Shown one piece after another: positions 18,074 through 25,524 of a stretch of 46,975 nt of DNA. The stretch spans positions 1 through 46,975 of the forward strand of contig CAJTQA010000026.1 in assembly GCA_910578455.1 (NCBI GenBank), written 5' to 3'. Source of the stretch: an uncultured Dorea sp. GTDB lineage: Bacteria > Bacillota > Clostridia > Lachnospirales > Lachnospiraceae. The notes beneath the pieces are model-generated. The model did no database searches and was not told the DNA's origin. It worked only from the letters and a program-made list of their open reading frames with translations. The position numbers and the translations under genes are program-made. Within the stretch, counting starts at the first letter, position 1, and each line of letters starts with the position of its first letter.

Positions 18074-18295
18074 AACAAAAACAAAGGAGGACGGACCACC
18101 AAAAACATAAGTCTATAATCCAAAAAAATCTGAAAGAAAGAGGTAAAGTCCAATGGCATAGTTAATTTGAATTCAAAAAACACTATTTGAGATAATAGTT
18201 TCAGATAGATATCAAGTGAATAAGGAGGACAATCCAATGGATGGAGTATTTAAAAATCCCTTGTACTGATTATACATCAATACGGGGGATTTTTA
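18074..18295 (+). ncRNA. Candidate small RNA or leader-peptide transcript
   Basis: The ~220-nt stretch runs from the 18039 promoter to a strong terminator and lacks a normal gene. It contains two AGGAGGAC ribosome-site-like motifs and two copies of TCCAATGG. The second, at 18237-18269, starts a 10-codon frame (MDGVFKNPLY) with a good ribosome site (AAGGAGGAC), and the terminator stem begins inside it. The first ATG (about 18153) is followed by only one more codon. This could be a regulatory RNA, a tiny peptide gene or the remains of an attenuator. It fills most of the gap after the kinase gene. Confidence 0.45.
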
Positions 18296-18296
18296 T
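18252..18296 (+). terminator. Intrinsic terminator of the short transcription unit
   Basis: A 14-bp stem (18252-18265 with 18281-18294, two G-U pairs) is built on AAAAATCCC/GGGATTTTT and ends in a T-run. The first arm overlaps the last codons of the 10-codon frame. Confidence 0.75.
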
Positions 18297-18308
18297 TTGG
18301 CTTATTTT

Positions 18309-18783
18309 CTATGTTCCGCACTGCGATATCTTCCTGCACAATGTTTCATAGAATTTTCCGATATGTATGCCGTCCATAAAACGATGATTCAGCTCCAGAG
18401 ACATCTGCAATCTTTTTACGCCGTCCTAATCCCGGTACTTTCCCCATGCTATGCGCGGAACTGTATCGTCCGGGTCAAAATTCCTTTCATTTGTAAGAGC
18501 AGTCAGCTCCACCCAGGGAAGGCATGTAAAATAAATCAAATCTCCTGTCAATCTTATACACTTCCCCGTCTTTCATCATATAGAGAAATGCATCTGTCTC
18601 ATTCACTGCCTCAGTACAGAGATATACAAGCGCATAATAAAATGAAAGCCCGCGCGCTTTCACATACTTATAAGGCTCTGTAACGTCCACTGTAAATGTC
18701 ACGCTGTAAAACGGCTGTGACATATCAGAGAAAAAATCAAATATCTCTTTCCTCTCCCATAGCTGCATATCCACCTTTTCCAC
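18309..18783 (-). pseudogene. Decayed chloramphenicol acetyltransferase-type gene
   Basis: It begins at GTG 18783 behind AAAGGAGG and encodes a normal CAT-like N-terminus (WERKEIFDFFSDMSQPFYSV, then YYALVYLCTEAVNETDAF). After about residue 85 the frame breaks. The continuation lies in another frame: DLIYFTCLPWVELTALTNER, then FDPDDTVPRIAWGKYRD, an in-frame TAG, and the catalytic-His region LELNHRFMDGIHIGKFYE. Compared with the usual ~210 residues, about 50-60 codons are missing at the junction near 18545. Three lesions (deletion, frameshift, stop) make an active enzyme unlikely. The original was probably a CatA-like O-acetyltransferase of the type common in Lachnospiraceae. Confidence 0.85.
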
Positions 18784-18873
18784 GATTTTTGTCCCTCCTT
18801 TTCTTTTTACGGCTCAATTATAACCAGTATACAGCATTTATGACCAAAAAAAACAAAAATATTAAAAAAGTAC

Positions 18874-18901
18874 TTGATTTTTCAAAAATAGTTGTTATAA
18901 T
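18874..18901 (+). promoter_or_regulatory. tRNA promoter
   Basis: TTGATT and TATAAT lie 16 bp apart, ending 25 bp before the mature tRNA-Gln. Confidence 0.7.
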
Positions 18902-18926
18902 AGTATTTGTTCGCTGGCAACAATGA

Positions 18927-18997
18927 TGCGGATTGGTGTAATGGCAGCACAGCAGACTCTGACTCTGTTAGTAGAGGTTCAAATCCTCTATCCGTAG
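18927..18997 (+). tRNA. tRNA-Gln (anticodon CTG)
   Basis: A 71-nt cloverleaf with acceptor TGCGGAT/ATCCGTA, anticodon stem GCAGA/TCTGT and loop CTCTGAC giving anticodon CTG. The T-arm is AGAGG-TTCAAAT-CCTCT. The 3' CCA is not encoded. Confidence 0.9.
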
Positions 18998-19048
18998 TTC
19001 CTTGGCAGGGGCGCCGGGTACAGTCTATTAAAGTATCCGGTTACATAG

Positions 19049-19122
<74 letters not shown>

Positions 19123-19125
19123 TTT

Positions 19126-19170
19126 TCAAAAAAGCATGGCTTTCAATTCAGAAAACCATGCTTTTTTTAT
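19126..19170 (+). terminator. Intrinsic terminator after the tRNA pair
   Basis: The stem AAAGCATGG/CCATGCTTT is followed by a run of seven T residues. Confidence 0.88.
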
Positions 19171-19229
19171 CTGTATTTTAATTTGATTTTTTAGAAGATC
19201 GGACGGGATATTTACCAGTATGATCATGT

Positions 19230-19251
19230 CTGATTTGACGCTGATTTGACG
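19230..19251. repeat. Exact 11-bp tandem repeat downstream of tRNA-Pro
   Basis: CTGATTTGACG occurs twice head to tail with no mismatch. The surrounding 19171-19262 holds no gene. Repeats of this kind beside tRNA 3' ends can be recombinase arm sites, but no integrase is nearby. Confidence 0.6.
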
Positions 19252-19262
19252 TTTTAGGTGGC

Positions 19263-19339
19263 TTGCTAATCTTTGTTACAGATGCTAGAATATGAATAAC
19301 GGAATCCGGACGATAAAAGCAATAGATGTGCTTTTATCG
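19263..19339 (+). promoter_or_regulatory. Probable nudC promoter and leader hairpin
   Basis: TTGCTA (19263-19268) and TAGAAT (19286-19291) are 17 bp apart. The transcript would begin just before a perfect 10-bp hairpin, CGATAAAAGC/GCTTTTATCG (19311-19320 with 19330-19339), that lacks a T-run and so is not a terminator. It may affect RNA stability or bind a repressor. Confidence 0.5.
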
Positions 19340-19415
19340 GTTACAGCTAAGACGGATTTTAAAAAGAGATTGTAAAAAGGCAAGGAAATCAAATGTAAAA
19401 GAAGGGGAACAAGTC

Positions 19416-20258
19416 ATGATACAGGATATAGCTCCTCATCAGTATAGAAATGAATATGCGCCCGGACATCCAGGAGATGAAAGCGCAATACTATTTTACA
19501 ACGGCAGAAAGATTATGCTGAAAAAAGAAGAGGATAATATTGTATTTCCTTCATATCGGGAAATTATGAAGTGTAAGGGCGAGGCTTTTTCACAGATAGA
19601 ATATATCTATTTATTTTCCATAGACCGGCAGGATTTTTACTTAGGGAAAAATACTTTTTTTGAAGATGTGCCGGGATATGCATGGGAGGATATACAGATA
19701 TACAGAAATGCTTTGCCGAAATATCTGGGCTTTGCAGCTGTTACAGGATGGCAGCTTTACAGATGGTATGATTCGCGTAAGTTTTGCGGGCGATGTGGGA
19801 GTAAGCTCGTAAAGGATAAAAAGGAGCGGATGCTTTTCTGCCCGGAATGTGGGTGTATGGAATATCCTAAGATCTGTCCGGCAGTAATCGTGGGAGTGAC
19901 GGACGGGAACAGAATCCTTATGTCAAAGTACGCAGGCAGGGAATATAAAAAATATGCGCTGCTTGCTGGTTTTGCAGAGATCGGAGAAACCCTTGAGGAT
20001 ACGGTAAGGCGCGAGGTAATGGAGGAAGTGGGGCTTAAAGTTAAGAATATTACATATTATAAAAGCCAGCCCTGGTCTTTTTCAGACACACTTCTTGTTG
20101 GATTTTTCTGCGAGCTTGACGGTGAGGATAAGGTGGTGCTTGATGAAGATGAACTCTCGCTTGCAGAATGGTTTGAACGCGAAGAGATTCCTGTAGAATA
20201 TGAGGACTGCAGCCTTACAAATGAGATGATGATGGCGTTTAAGATGTCTCGGATATAA
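19416..20258 (+). CDS. nudC: NADH pyrophosphatase (NudC type)
   Basis: 280 residues. The ATG at 19416 follows GAAGGGG. It has a zinc ribbon (CGRCGS then CPECG, about residues 127-150), followed by a NUDIX box GFAEIGETLEDTVRREVMEE with the conserved Gly, Glu and REXXEE residues, and the NudC signature SQPWSFSDTLLVGF just after it. NudC hydrolyses NAD(H) to NMN and AMP and in some bacteria removes NAD caps from RNA. The downstream acidic protein gene starts 49 bp later and may be co-transcribed. The assignment rests on the combination of zinc ribbon, NUDIX box and SQPW motif, and is firm. Confidence 0.92.
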   Translation: MIQDIAPHQYRNEYAPGHPGDESAILFYNGRKIMLKKEEDNIVFPSYREIMKCKGEAFSQIEYIYLFSIDRQDFYLGKNTFFEDVPGYAWEDIQIYRNALPKYLGFAAVTGWQLYRWYDSRKFCGRCGSKLVKDKKERMLFCPECGCMEYPKICPAVIVGVTDGNRILMSKYAGREYKKYALLAGFAEIGETLEDTVRREVMEEVGLKVKNITYYKSQPWSFSDTLLVGFFCELDGEDKVVLDEDELSLAEWFEREEIPVEYEDCSLTNEMMMAFKMSRI

Positions 20259-20307
20259 AATATTTCTGTCGGACTAATGCAAATCAAAAATGCTAAAAGG
20301 AGGTCAG

Positions 20308-20745
20308 ATGCCAATGGAATCGAAAGAGGAAGCTATCAGGCTGCTAAAAAAGAGAATGCACCAGCAGATGAATATATCGCCGGAAAAAGAGATTAACCCG
20401 GAAAATATCCAGTATTATGTCTCCTCTTTAATGATGCAGAGAGAAGAAATGTATCAGGAAGAGAGTATGCGTCAGGAAGAGGATGAAGAGCGGAACCTCC
20501 ATGACGGCGCAGACGCGGAAGAAGTATCGGAGGAAAACGGGGAATATGAGGAAATGCCTTCAGAGCTGGAATGCATAAAAAAGCCTGAAGAATTTCCAGC
20601 GGCAATGAAGGATATAAAAGTACCTGAGACAAAGGAAACGCAGCATGAACGGGCGAAGAACGAATACGAAAAGACCATGCACGCGGTCGATGAAGAAGAA
20701 ATGTTCGGATTCAGAAAACTCCACTGGCTTAATATAAAGGGATAA
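20308..20745 (+). CDS. Acidic protein of unknown function
   Basis: About 145 residues, starting MPMESKEEAIRLLKKRM; the second ATG at 20314 is equally possible behind AAAGGAGG. The protein is very rich in Glu, with a long acidic middle (about residues 45-95) and likely helical, coiled-coil-prone ends (EAIRLLKKRMHQQMN). There is no signal peptide, Cys cluster or recognised motif. It lies 49 bp after nudC and before a strong terminator, so it belongs to the same transcript. I do not recognise the family. Confidence 0.75.
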   Translation: MPMESKEEAIRLLKKRMHQQMNISPEKEINPENIQYYVSSLMMQREEMYQEESMRQEEDEERNLHDGADAEEVSEENGEYEEMPSELECIKKPEEFPAAMKDIKVPETKETQHERAKNEYEKTMHAVDEEEMFGFRKLHWLNIKG

Positions 20746-20746
20746 G

Positions 20747-20780
20747 CTGCCCCCACCCGTTTTATGGGCGGGGCAGTTTT
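20747..20780. terminator. Bidirectional terminator between convergent genes
   Basis: The GC-rich hairpin CTGCCCC/GGGGCAG has an inner CCC/GGG stem and a TTTT tail on the plus strand. It closes the nudC transcript and overlaps the 3' end of the convergent activator gene. Confidence 0.8.
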
Positions 20781-21522
20781 AGCACATCAATGCCGCCCCA
20801 ATCGCCCCTGCATATCTGGCAAGGGGCACGGAGCTTACCGGCGCGTTAAGCGCTTTGGACAGGCGTTCGATGATGTAGGCATCCTCGCAAAGCCCGCCTG
20901 TCAGGAAGTATCTGTCGTTTGGAACTTGCGCGAGGAGCGATACGACTTTATTTACGACTGATTCTATGACGCCGAAGGCGATATCCTCTCTCGGCGTTTC
21001 TTTCCCGATCAGGCTTATGACTTCCGATTCGGCAAATACCGTACACATGGAGCTGATTGTAATCTCATTGCCTTTCCTCGCCAATGCGGACAGCTCCTCC
21101 GGCGTAAGACCAAGCCGGTTTGTCATGATCTCCAGGAATTTCCCTGTTCCGGCGGAGCATTTGTCGTTCATGACAAATTTCATGACACGGCCGTTTTTCA
21201 GGGCGATTCCTTTCGTGTCCTGTCCGCCGATGTCGATGACGGTCCCGTCTTCCCTGAAGAGAAAATGCGAACCTTTTCCGTGGCATGTAATCTCGGTTAC
21301 GGTATCATCGGCATAAGGCACGGAAATGCGTCCGTAACCAGTGGCAACGTATTTCGCGTTTTCTTTCGTGATGCCTTCGGCTTTTAATGTGGCATAGATT
21401 TCATCCGCCACTTTCCGACTGCTGAACCCGGTGTCCAGCAGAATGGTCTTTATGACCTCCCCCTCATTTATCACAGCCGCCTTTGCCGCACTGGAACCGA
21501 TGTCTATTCCTACTTGATACAT
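20779..21522 (-). CDS. 2-hydroxyacyl-CoA dehydratase-type activator ATPase
   Basis: 247 residues, starting MYQVGIDIGSSAAKAAV with TTAAGGAGG upstream. This is the ASKHA fold of the BcrA/BadF/HgdC family: phosphate loop GIDIGSSAAK, second phosphate motif DIGGQDTKGIAL, and adenosine motif FLTGGLCEDAYIIERLS. The two Cys that bind the subunit-bridging [4Fe-4S] cluster are visible in NDKCSAGTG and SSMCTVFAESE. Such activators form homodimers that use ATP to push one low-potential electron into a partner dehydratase or double-cubane protein. The partner is the gene just upstream. It is the last gene of the pair. Confidence 0.93.
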   Translation of the reverse strand: MYQVGIDIGSSAAKAAVINEGEVIKTILLDTGFSSRKVADEIYATLKAEGITKENAKYVATGYGRISVPYADDTVTEITCHGKGSHFLFREDGTVIDIGGQDTKGIALKNGRVMKFVMNDKCSAGTGKFLEIMTNRLGLTPEELSALARKGNEITISSMCTVFAESEVISLIGKETPREDIAFGVIESVVNKVVSLLAQVPNDRYFLTGGLCEDAYIIERLSKALNAPVSSVPLARYAGAIGAALMC

Positions 21523-21540
21523 GTTATCCTCCTTAACTCT

Positions 21541-21572
21541 CAAAAAGGGCAAGAGGCTGACCTCCTGCCCTT
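21541..21572 (-). promoter_or_regulatory. Stable intercistronic hairpin with short T-run
   Basis: A 12-bp stem (21545-21556 with 21561-21572, one G-U) with a 4-nt loop is followed by TTTTTG on the minus strand. It lies in the 68-bp gap between the dehydratase-type gene and its activator. It looks like a partial terminator or RNA-stability element that would lower activator output. Confidence 0.65.
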
Positions 21573-21590
21573 CCATGTACTATATATATC

Positions 21591-22745
21591 TTATAACATT
21601 TCAATAAATGCAGCAAGTCTTGTTTCAATCTGTCCGCTGTCTGTCGTGGAGTAATCTGTCTCCAGTTTCATATATGGGATGCCTTCCTGCTCGCACATCT
21701 TTTGCATCAAGGTTGATTCCACATTAAACGTATGGCAAGCCTGGAGCACCATCTCAATCACGCCGTCCGCCTTGTATTTCCTGCACATTTCTCTCGTGTT
21801 CTCAATGCGCCCTTCGTTTGTCGTCATAACAGAGCAGTGGATTTCAAGATAGCGGTCGGAAATTGCCCTTAAGATGTCCTCGGCATTTTCATCTACAAGC
21901 ATCTTCTGGGTCCTCTCGCCGCCGCAGTCATCAAGGCAGACAATTACGCCGCCGTTATTTTCAATCGTCATGCCTACTTTCTGGATGACCCCGGTGGACG
22001 GACAGCCTGTCAGGAGGATTCTCTTTGCCTTTTCGTCCACAGGTTTTTCTCCGTTTGCCAGCGCTGTCTTTGCAGCGTCTACTTTTGCCTTGTAGCTTGC
22101 GTGCTGGGCATCCACTCCAAAGTTGAACATTCCCTGGGCAAGCGTGGACATTACTTCTGTCGCCTTCATCGCCGGGGGAACCGCTCCCTGCAGCGTATAC
22201 AATTCCATCTGAGTCTTTCTCAGCTCGTTTCTCTTGCGGGCTGCCTCCCTTAATTTCTCGTCTGTAATTTCGATGCCGTATCTCTCTTCCAGATACTCTT
22301 TCAGGAGTTTTACCTCCTCGTACCAGATATCTTTCGCATACGCTCTCTTCTGGCTCTGGGGAAGGTGAAGCACATAAGTTTCCTTGATATCGTTAAGCAG
22401 CTCGAACATCTTCTTTTTCCCGTCGCAGGTCGTCTCGCCGACGATAAAATCGCAGAAATATGTATACGGGCATTTTTCCGTATAGGCAAAACCGTAGCTC
22501 GACTTGATCAGCGGGCATAAGTTTTTCGGGAGCACTTTTTCCGCATCCGCGATTGGTTCATTGCTCGTTCCGCAGAGCCCTACGACCGAGACTCCTGCCG
22601 CATCAAAAAGCTCCAGCGGCGTGTAGGAGCAGAACATCCCCACTAAGTGACCGCCATTCTCCACATATTCCTTTACTTTTAAAAATCCGGCTTTCCTCGC
22701 GTCTACAAATTCGTCAAATGACTTTGGCAGTTCAAAATTTTCCAT
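21591..22745 (-). CDS. 2-hydroxyacyl-CoA dehydratase/double-cubane family protein
   Basis: 384 residues of the HgdB/BcrC/FldB family. Cys residues sit at positions 39, 58, 77, 92, 98 and 107 (GMFCSYTP, GLCGTSNEP, NLCPLIKSSYG, KCPYTYFCDF). Further Cys occur in LTGCPSTG, CLDDCGGER and LQACHTFNVES. The family binds [4Fe-4S] or a double-cubane [8Fe-9S] cluster. It is encoded alone with one activator, and no second dehydratase subunit or CoA transferase is adjacent. This matches the stand-alone double-cubane cluster proteins rather than a two-subunit dehydratase. Those reduce small molecules at very low potential in vitro, with unknown natural substrates. A single-subunit acyl-CoA enzyme is the alternative. 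The ATG at 22745 has GGAGAGGA upstream. Confidence 0.85.
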   Translation of the reverse strand: MENFELPKSFDEFVDARKAGFLKVKEYVENGGHLVGMFCSYTPLELFDAAGVSVVGLCGTSNEPIADAEKVLPKNLCPLIKSSYGFAYTEKCPYTYFCDFIVGETTCDGKKKMFELLNDIKETYVLHLPQSQKRAYAKDIWYEEVKLLKEYLEERYGIEITDEKLREAARKRNELRKTQMELYTLQGAVPPAMKATEVMSTLAQGMFNFGVDAQHASYKAKVDAAKTALANGEKPVDEKAKRILLTGCPSTGVIQKVGMTIENNGGVIVCLDDCGGERTQKMLVDENAEDILRAISDRYLEIHCSVMTTNEGRIENTREMCRKYKADGVIEMVLQACHTFNVESTLMQKMCEQEGIPYMKLETDYSTTDSGQIETRLAAFIEML

Positions 22746-22784
22746 ATAGTTTATCCTCTCCGTTCTAAAAAATATATTAATTTA

Positions 22785-22813
22785 AGTGTAATGTCGAAAT
22801 AGTTGAATGTCAA
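22785..22813 (-). promoter_or_regulatory. Promoter of the dehydratase-type/activator pair
   Basis: A perfect TTGACA and TACACT lie 17 bp apart on the minus strand, 40 bp before the ATG at 22745. Confidence 0.8.
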
Positions 22814-22853
22814 ATTTATGTATTTTATAAAAGGCTTTATTTATAGAAAATGC

Positions 22854-23615
22854 CTATAACGCTTTATGTAAAAGCAACAATGCCTTTTTTAAATCCGCCG
22901 CCTCCATCTGTCCGGGCGCAGACGATTTCCCCGCAGAGCCAAAAGTGATTGCCGATCCAAAGACTTCCCCGCACATCCTGCTGATAACGCCTGTTCCCGA
23001 CATGGACATCGTAACCACCGGACGGTCTGCATGTTCTGAACGCATCTCCAGCGTAGCAGACAAAAGCGTGAGGACATCTTTCTTATCCTGGGGCATCACC
23101 GCAATCTTCAATATATCCGCCCCCAAGTCCTGCATCCTGCACAGCCTTTCAATCATATCTTCTTTCGAAGGCGTCTTATGGAAATCGTGGTTAGAGGCAA
23201 TCACCTTCACACCGCACCCATGAGCCGCCTGCAAAATCTCACCGAATGCACTGCTGTCAGCAGACAGCTCTACGTCTATCAAATCCACGTTCCCTGTCAT
23301 TGCCGCTCTTTTGTTCAGTTCCGCGTATGCGCGGCTCCCGATTTCCTTCTCCCCGCCCTCTTTTAAAGTGCGGAACGTAAACAGGAGCGGAATGTCTCCC
23401 AGTATTTTCCTCAATTTCCCCAAGGTCTCTTCTGTCTTGCCAGGTTCCAAGGCATCCTCGTACCAGTCCGCACGCCACTCTGCCATATCTGCCCCCGCAT
23501 CCCTGGCTTTTCTGCCTTCCGACAAGATATCCCCCCCGGAAATGCCGACTATCGGCACACAGATTTTCGGAATCCCTTCCCCTATCTTTACATTCCTGAC
23601 TACTACTGGATTCAT
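22854..23615 (-). CDS. aroD: Type I 3-dehydroquinate dehydratase
   Basis: 253 residues, usual size for type I AroD. It dehydrates 3-dehydroquinate to 3-dehydroshikimate in the shikimate pathway through a Schiff base. Visible active-site parts are MAEWRADWYED (Glu and Arg), IASNHDFHKTP (catalytic His), DILKIAVMP (Schiff-base Lys) and MSMSGTGVISRM (substrate-binding Arg and Ser). It stands alone between a metabolic pair and the PrdA-like gene, not in an aro operon. The start ATG at 23615 follows AAGGAGAA. Confidence 0.95.
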   Translation of the reverse strand: MNPVVVRNVKIGEGIPKICVPIVGISGGDILSEGRKARDAGADMAEWRADWYEDALEPGKTEETLGKLRKILGDIPLLFTFRTLKEGGEKEIGSRAYAELNKRAAMTGNVDLIDVELSADSSAFGEILQAAHGCGVKVIASNHDFHKTPSKEDMIERLCRMQDLGADILKIAVMPQDKKDVLTLLSATLEMRSEHADRPVVTMSMSGTGVISRMCGEVFGSAITFGSAGKSSAPGQMEAADLKKALLLLHKAL

Positions 23616-23713
23616 TTCATTTCTCCTTACCGTTATCTGTCATTTCCAAATACATTAAGTTATATTTTATCACAGATTGAAAGGATGTTTCTATCTTTTT
23701 AAAATATATATAC

Positions 23714-23746
23714 AAAAAAAGAAGGACAGAATCCTTTCCATCCTTC
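23714..23746 (-). terminator. Intrinsic terminator after the PrdA-like gene
   Basis: The stem GAAGGA/TCCTTC (23721-23726 with 23741-23746) is followed on the minus strand by seven T residues. Confidence 0.8.
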
Positions 23747-23764
23747 TCAGAACATATTTTTTTC

Positions 23765-24169
23765 CTAGATTGGCAGTTCAAGATAAATATCTTTTCCTTC
23801 CTTGATAGAAATAACGACTTTTCCGCTCTTAACTGTCGTCACTACGCCCTCTGTGCTGCCGCTTACAGAAGGCGCCTCTTCTGACGGGGCATCCTCTGCT
23901 GGAGTTTCTTCTGCCGCCTCCTGTATGCCGTCTACATTGTCAGCTGTAAGCGGGCACAGGGAGTCGCTTGTCTTTGTCAGTTTCGCCCCAAGCACCTGGG
24001 AAATCTTCAGGCACCCGTCCAGATTCAACAGGCCGGAATCTACCAGTTCATCAAAGATTGCCGGGTCTTCAAGGTTTGCAGGTTCAATCGTGATGCCTGC
24101 CTCTGCTCGGCAGCAGAGCACTGCAGGATCGTTTGCGTGAGCTTTTGCGGTTTCCGCTGTAATGGACAT
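23765..24169 (-). CDS. Orphan PrdA N-terminal-domain protein
   Basis: 134 residues starting MSITAETAKAHANDPAVLCC; the ATG at 24169 is best spaced from GAGGAGG. The first ~75 residues (to TSDSLCPLTADNV) closely resemble, from memory, the N-terminus of the D-proline reductase proprotein PrdA. After an acidic Ala/Pro/Glu linker, the end KEGKDIYLELPI also matches the segment that follows in PrdA. The rest of PrdA is missing, including the autocleavage Cys that becomes the pyruvoyl group. No other prd genes are near. It has its own promoter and terminator, so it seems to be a real stand-alone gene and not debris. Its function is unknown; binding a selenoenzyme-type partner or a small ligand is possible. 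Confidence 0.65.
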   Translation of the reverse strand: MSITAETAKAHANDPAVLCCRAEAGITIEPANLEDPAIFDELVDSGLLNLDGCLKISQVLGAKLTKTSDSLCPLTADNVDGIQEAAEETPAEDAPSEEAPSVSGSTEGVVTTVKSGKVVISIKEGKDIYLELPI

Positions 24170-24186
24170 ACTCATTACCTCCTCTT

Positions 24187-24257
24187 TATATATACATTAC
24201 TTTCAGTATAGACCTCATAATTTGTATTTTCCAATTGATTTTTGTAATGTATATATA
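24187..24257 (-). promoter_or_regulatory. Promoter framed by a 14-bp inverted repeat
   Basis: TTGGAA (24229-24234) and TATACT (24205-24210) are 18 bp apart on the minus strand. Perfect 14-bp arms, TATATATACATTAC (24187-24200) and its complement (24244-24257), flank the promoter on both sides. This could be a looping operator or a long-range RNA stem. Confidence 0.6.
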
Positions 24258-24277
24258 GATATCCCCTATGCCCTGTC

Positions 24278-25492
24278 TCAGATACCCTTTATCCGCTCAA
24301 TCGCCTCAGCCGTATTTTCATAGCTTCCAAAAGCAGTCAGGCGGAAATGCCCTTCCCCGCTTGGCCCAAATCCCGAGCCAGGCGTTCCCACCACATTTGC
24401 ATTCTCAAGAAGATAGTCAAAAAATTCCCAGGAGGTCATGTTCTTTGGCGTCTCCAGCCAGATGTACGGTGCATTTACGCCCCCGGACACACTGTAGCCG
24501 GCAGATTTTAATCCCTCATATATTACTTTTGCATTTTTCATATAATAGGCAATCTGTTCCTTAAGCTGTGCCTTCCCCGCCTCGGAATACACTGCCTCCC
24601 CGGCTTTCTGTACGATATACGGAGCGCCGTTATACTTCGTTCCGTGCCTTCTCGCCCACAATGAATGGAGCGTGATATCCTCCGCCTTTATATCCTTCGG
24701 TATAACGGTTGCGCCAAGCCTTACGCCTGTAAATCCTGCATTTTTGGAGAAACTCCTAAGCTCGACGGCACATTCCCTCGCCCCCTCGCACTCATAAATG
24801 GTATGAGGCACATTTTCTTCGGAAATATAGGCCTCGTAAGCCGCATCATAGATAATGACGGCACCAACTCTGCGGGCATAATCTACCCACTCCTGAAGCC
24901 GGTCTTTCGTTATCGCTGCGCCGGTGGGATTATTGGGGAAACACAGATAGATGATATCCGGCTCCTCTTTTGGAAGCTCCGGTGCATATCCCGTCTCTTT
25001 CGTACAGGGCATGTAAATGACATCGCTCCAGGTCTCTGTCCGGGTGTCATAAATCCCCGCACGCCCCGCCATGACATTCGTGTCAACATACACCGGATAT
25101 ACCGGGTCGCACACTGCTATCTTATTATCCTTTGCAAAAATCTCCTGTATGTTTCCAGAATCGCATTTTGCGCCGTCAGATATGAAAATCTCATCCGCCT
25201 TAATGTCGCATCCCTTATCCTGATAATCATTTTTTGCCATTGCACTCCGCAAAAACTCATATCCCAAATCCGGCGCATAGCCCTTGAATGTCTCGGTATG
25301 AGCCATCTCGTCCACTGCACAGTGGAGGCTTTCGATGATTGCCGGAGCCAGAGGCTGGGTCACATCACCGATGCCCAGCCGAATAATCTTTTTATCCGGA
25401 TTTTCCTGCGTATACGCCGCTACCTTTTTCCCGATTGTAGAAAAAAGGTAGCTCCCCGGCAGTTTCAGATAATCTTCATTCACTTTAAACAT
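24278..25492 (-). CDS. dapL: LL-diaminopimelate aminotransferase
   Basis: 404 residues starting MFKVNEDYLKLPGSYLF; the ATG at 25492 is better spaced from AGGAGG than a TTG three codons earlier. It is a fold-type I PLP enzyme with CFPNNPTGAAITKD, IYDAAYEAYIS, the PLP-binding Lys in SFSKNAGFTGVRLG, and the C-terminal Arg in GHFRLTAFGSYE. DapL converts tetrahydrodipicolinate directly to LL-DAP, bypassing succinylated or acetylated intermediates. It is co-transcribed 32 bp after dapF, which makes meso-DAP from its product. dapB is also in the window (35833). Together they supply lysine and peptidoglycan. Confidence 0.96.
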   Translation of the reverse strand: MFKVNEDYLKLPGSYLFSTIGKKVAAYTQENPDKKIIRLGIGDVTQPLAPAIIESLHCAVDEMAHTETFKGYAPDLGYEFLRSAMAKNDYQDKGCDIKADEIFISDGAKCDSGNIQEIFAKDNKIAVCDPVYPVYVDTNVMAGRAGIYDTRTETWSDVIYMPCTKETGYAPELPKEEPDIIYLCFPNNPTGAAITKDRLQEWVDYARRVGAVIIYDAAYEAYISEENVPHTIYECEGARECAVELRSFSKNAGFTGVRLGATVIPKDIKAEDITLHSLWARRHGTKYNGAPYIVQKAGEAVYSEAGKAQLKEQIAYYMKNAKVIYEGLKSAGYSVSGGVNAPYIWLETPKNMTSWEFFDYLLENANVVGTPGSGFGPSGEGHFRLTAFGSYENTAEAIERIKGI

Positions 25493-25524
25493 CTTTCTCA
25501 ATCCCTCCTGTTATGCCGCCTTCC

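Noticed and set aside
17953..18237. Minus-strand open frame of 94 codons
   Set aside because: AT-rich low-complexity product, no ribosome site, and it overlaps the plus-strand promoter and transcript unit.
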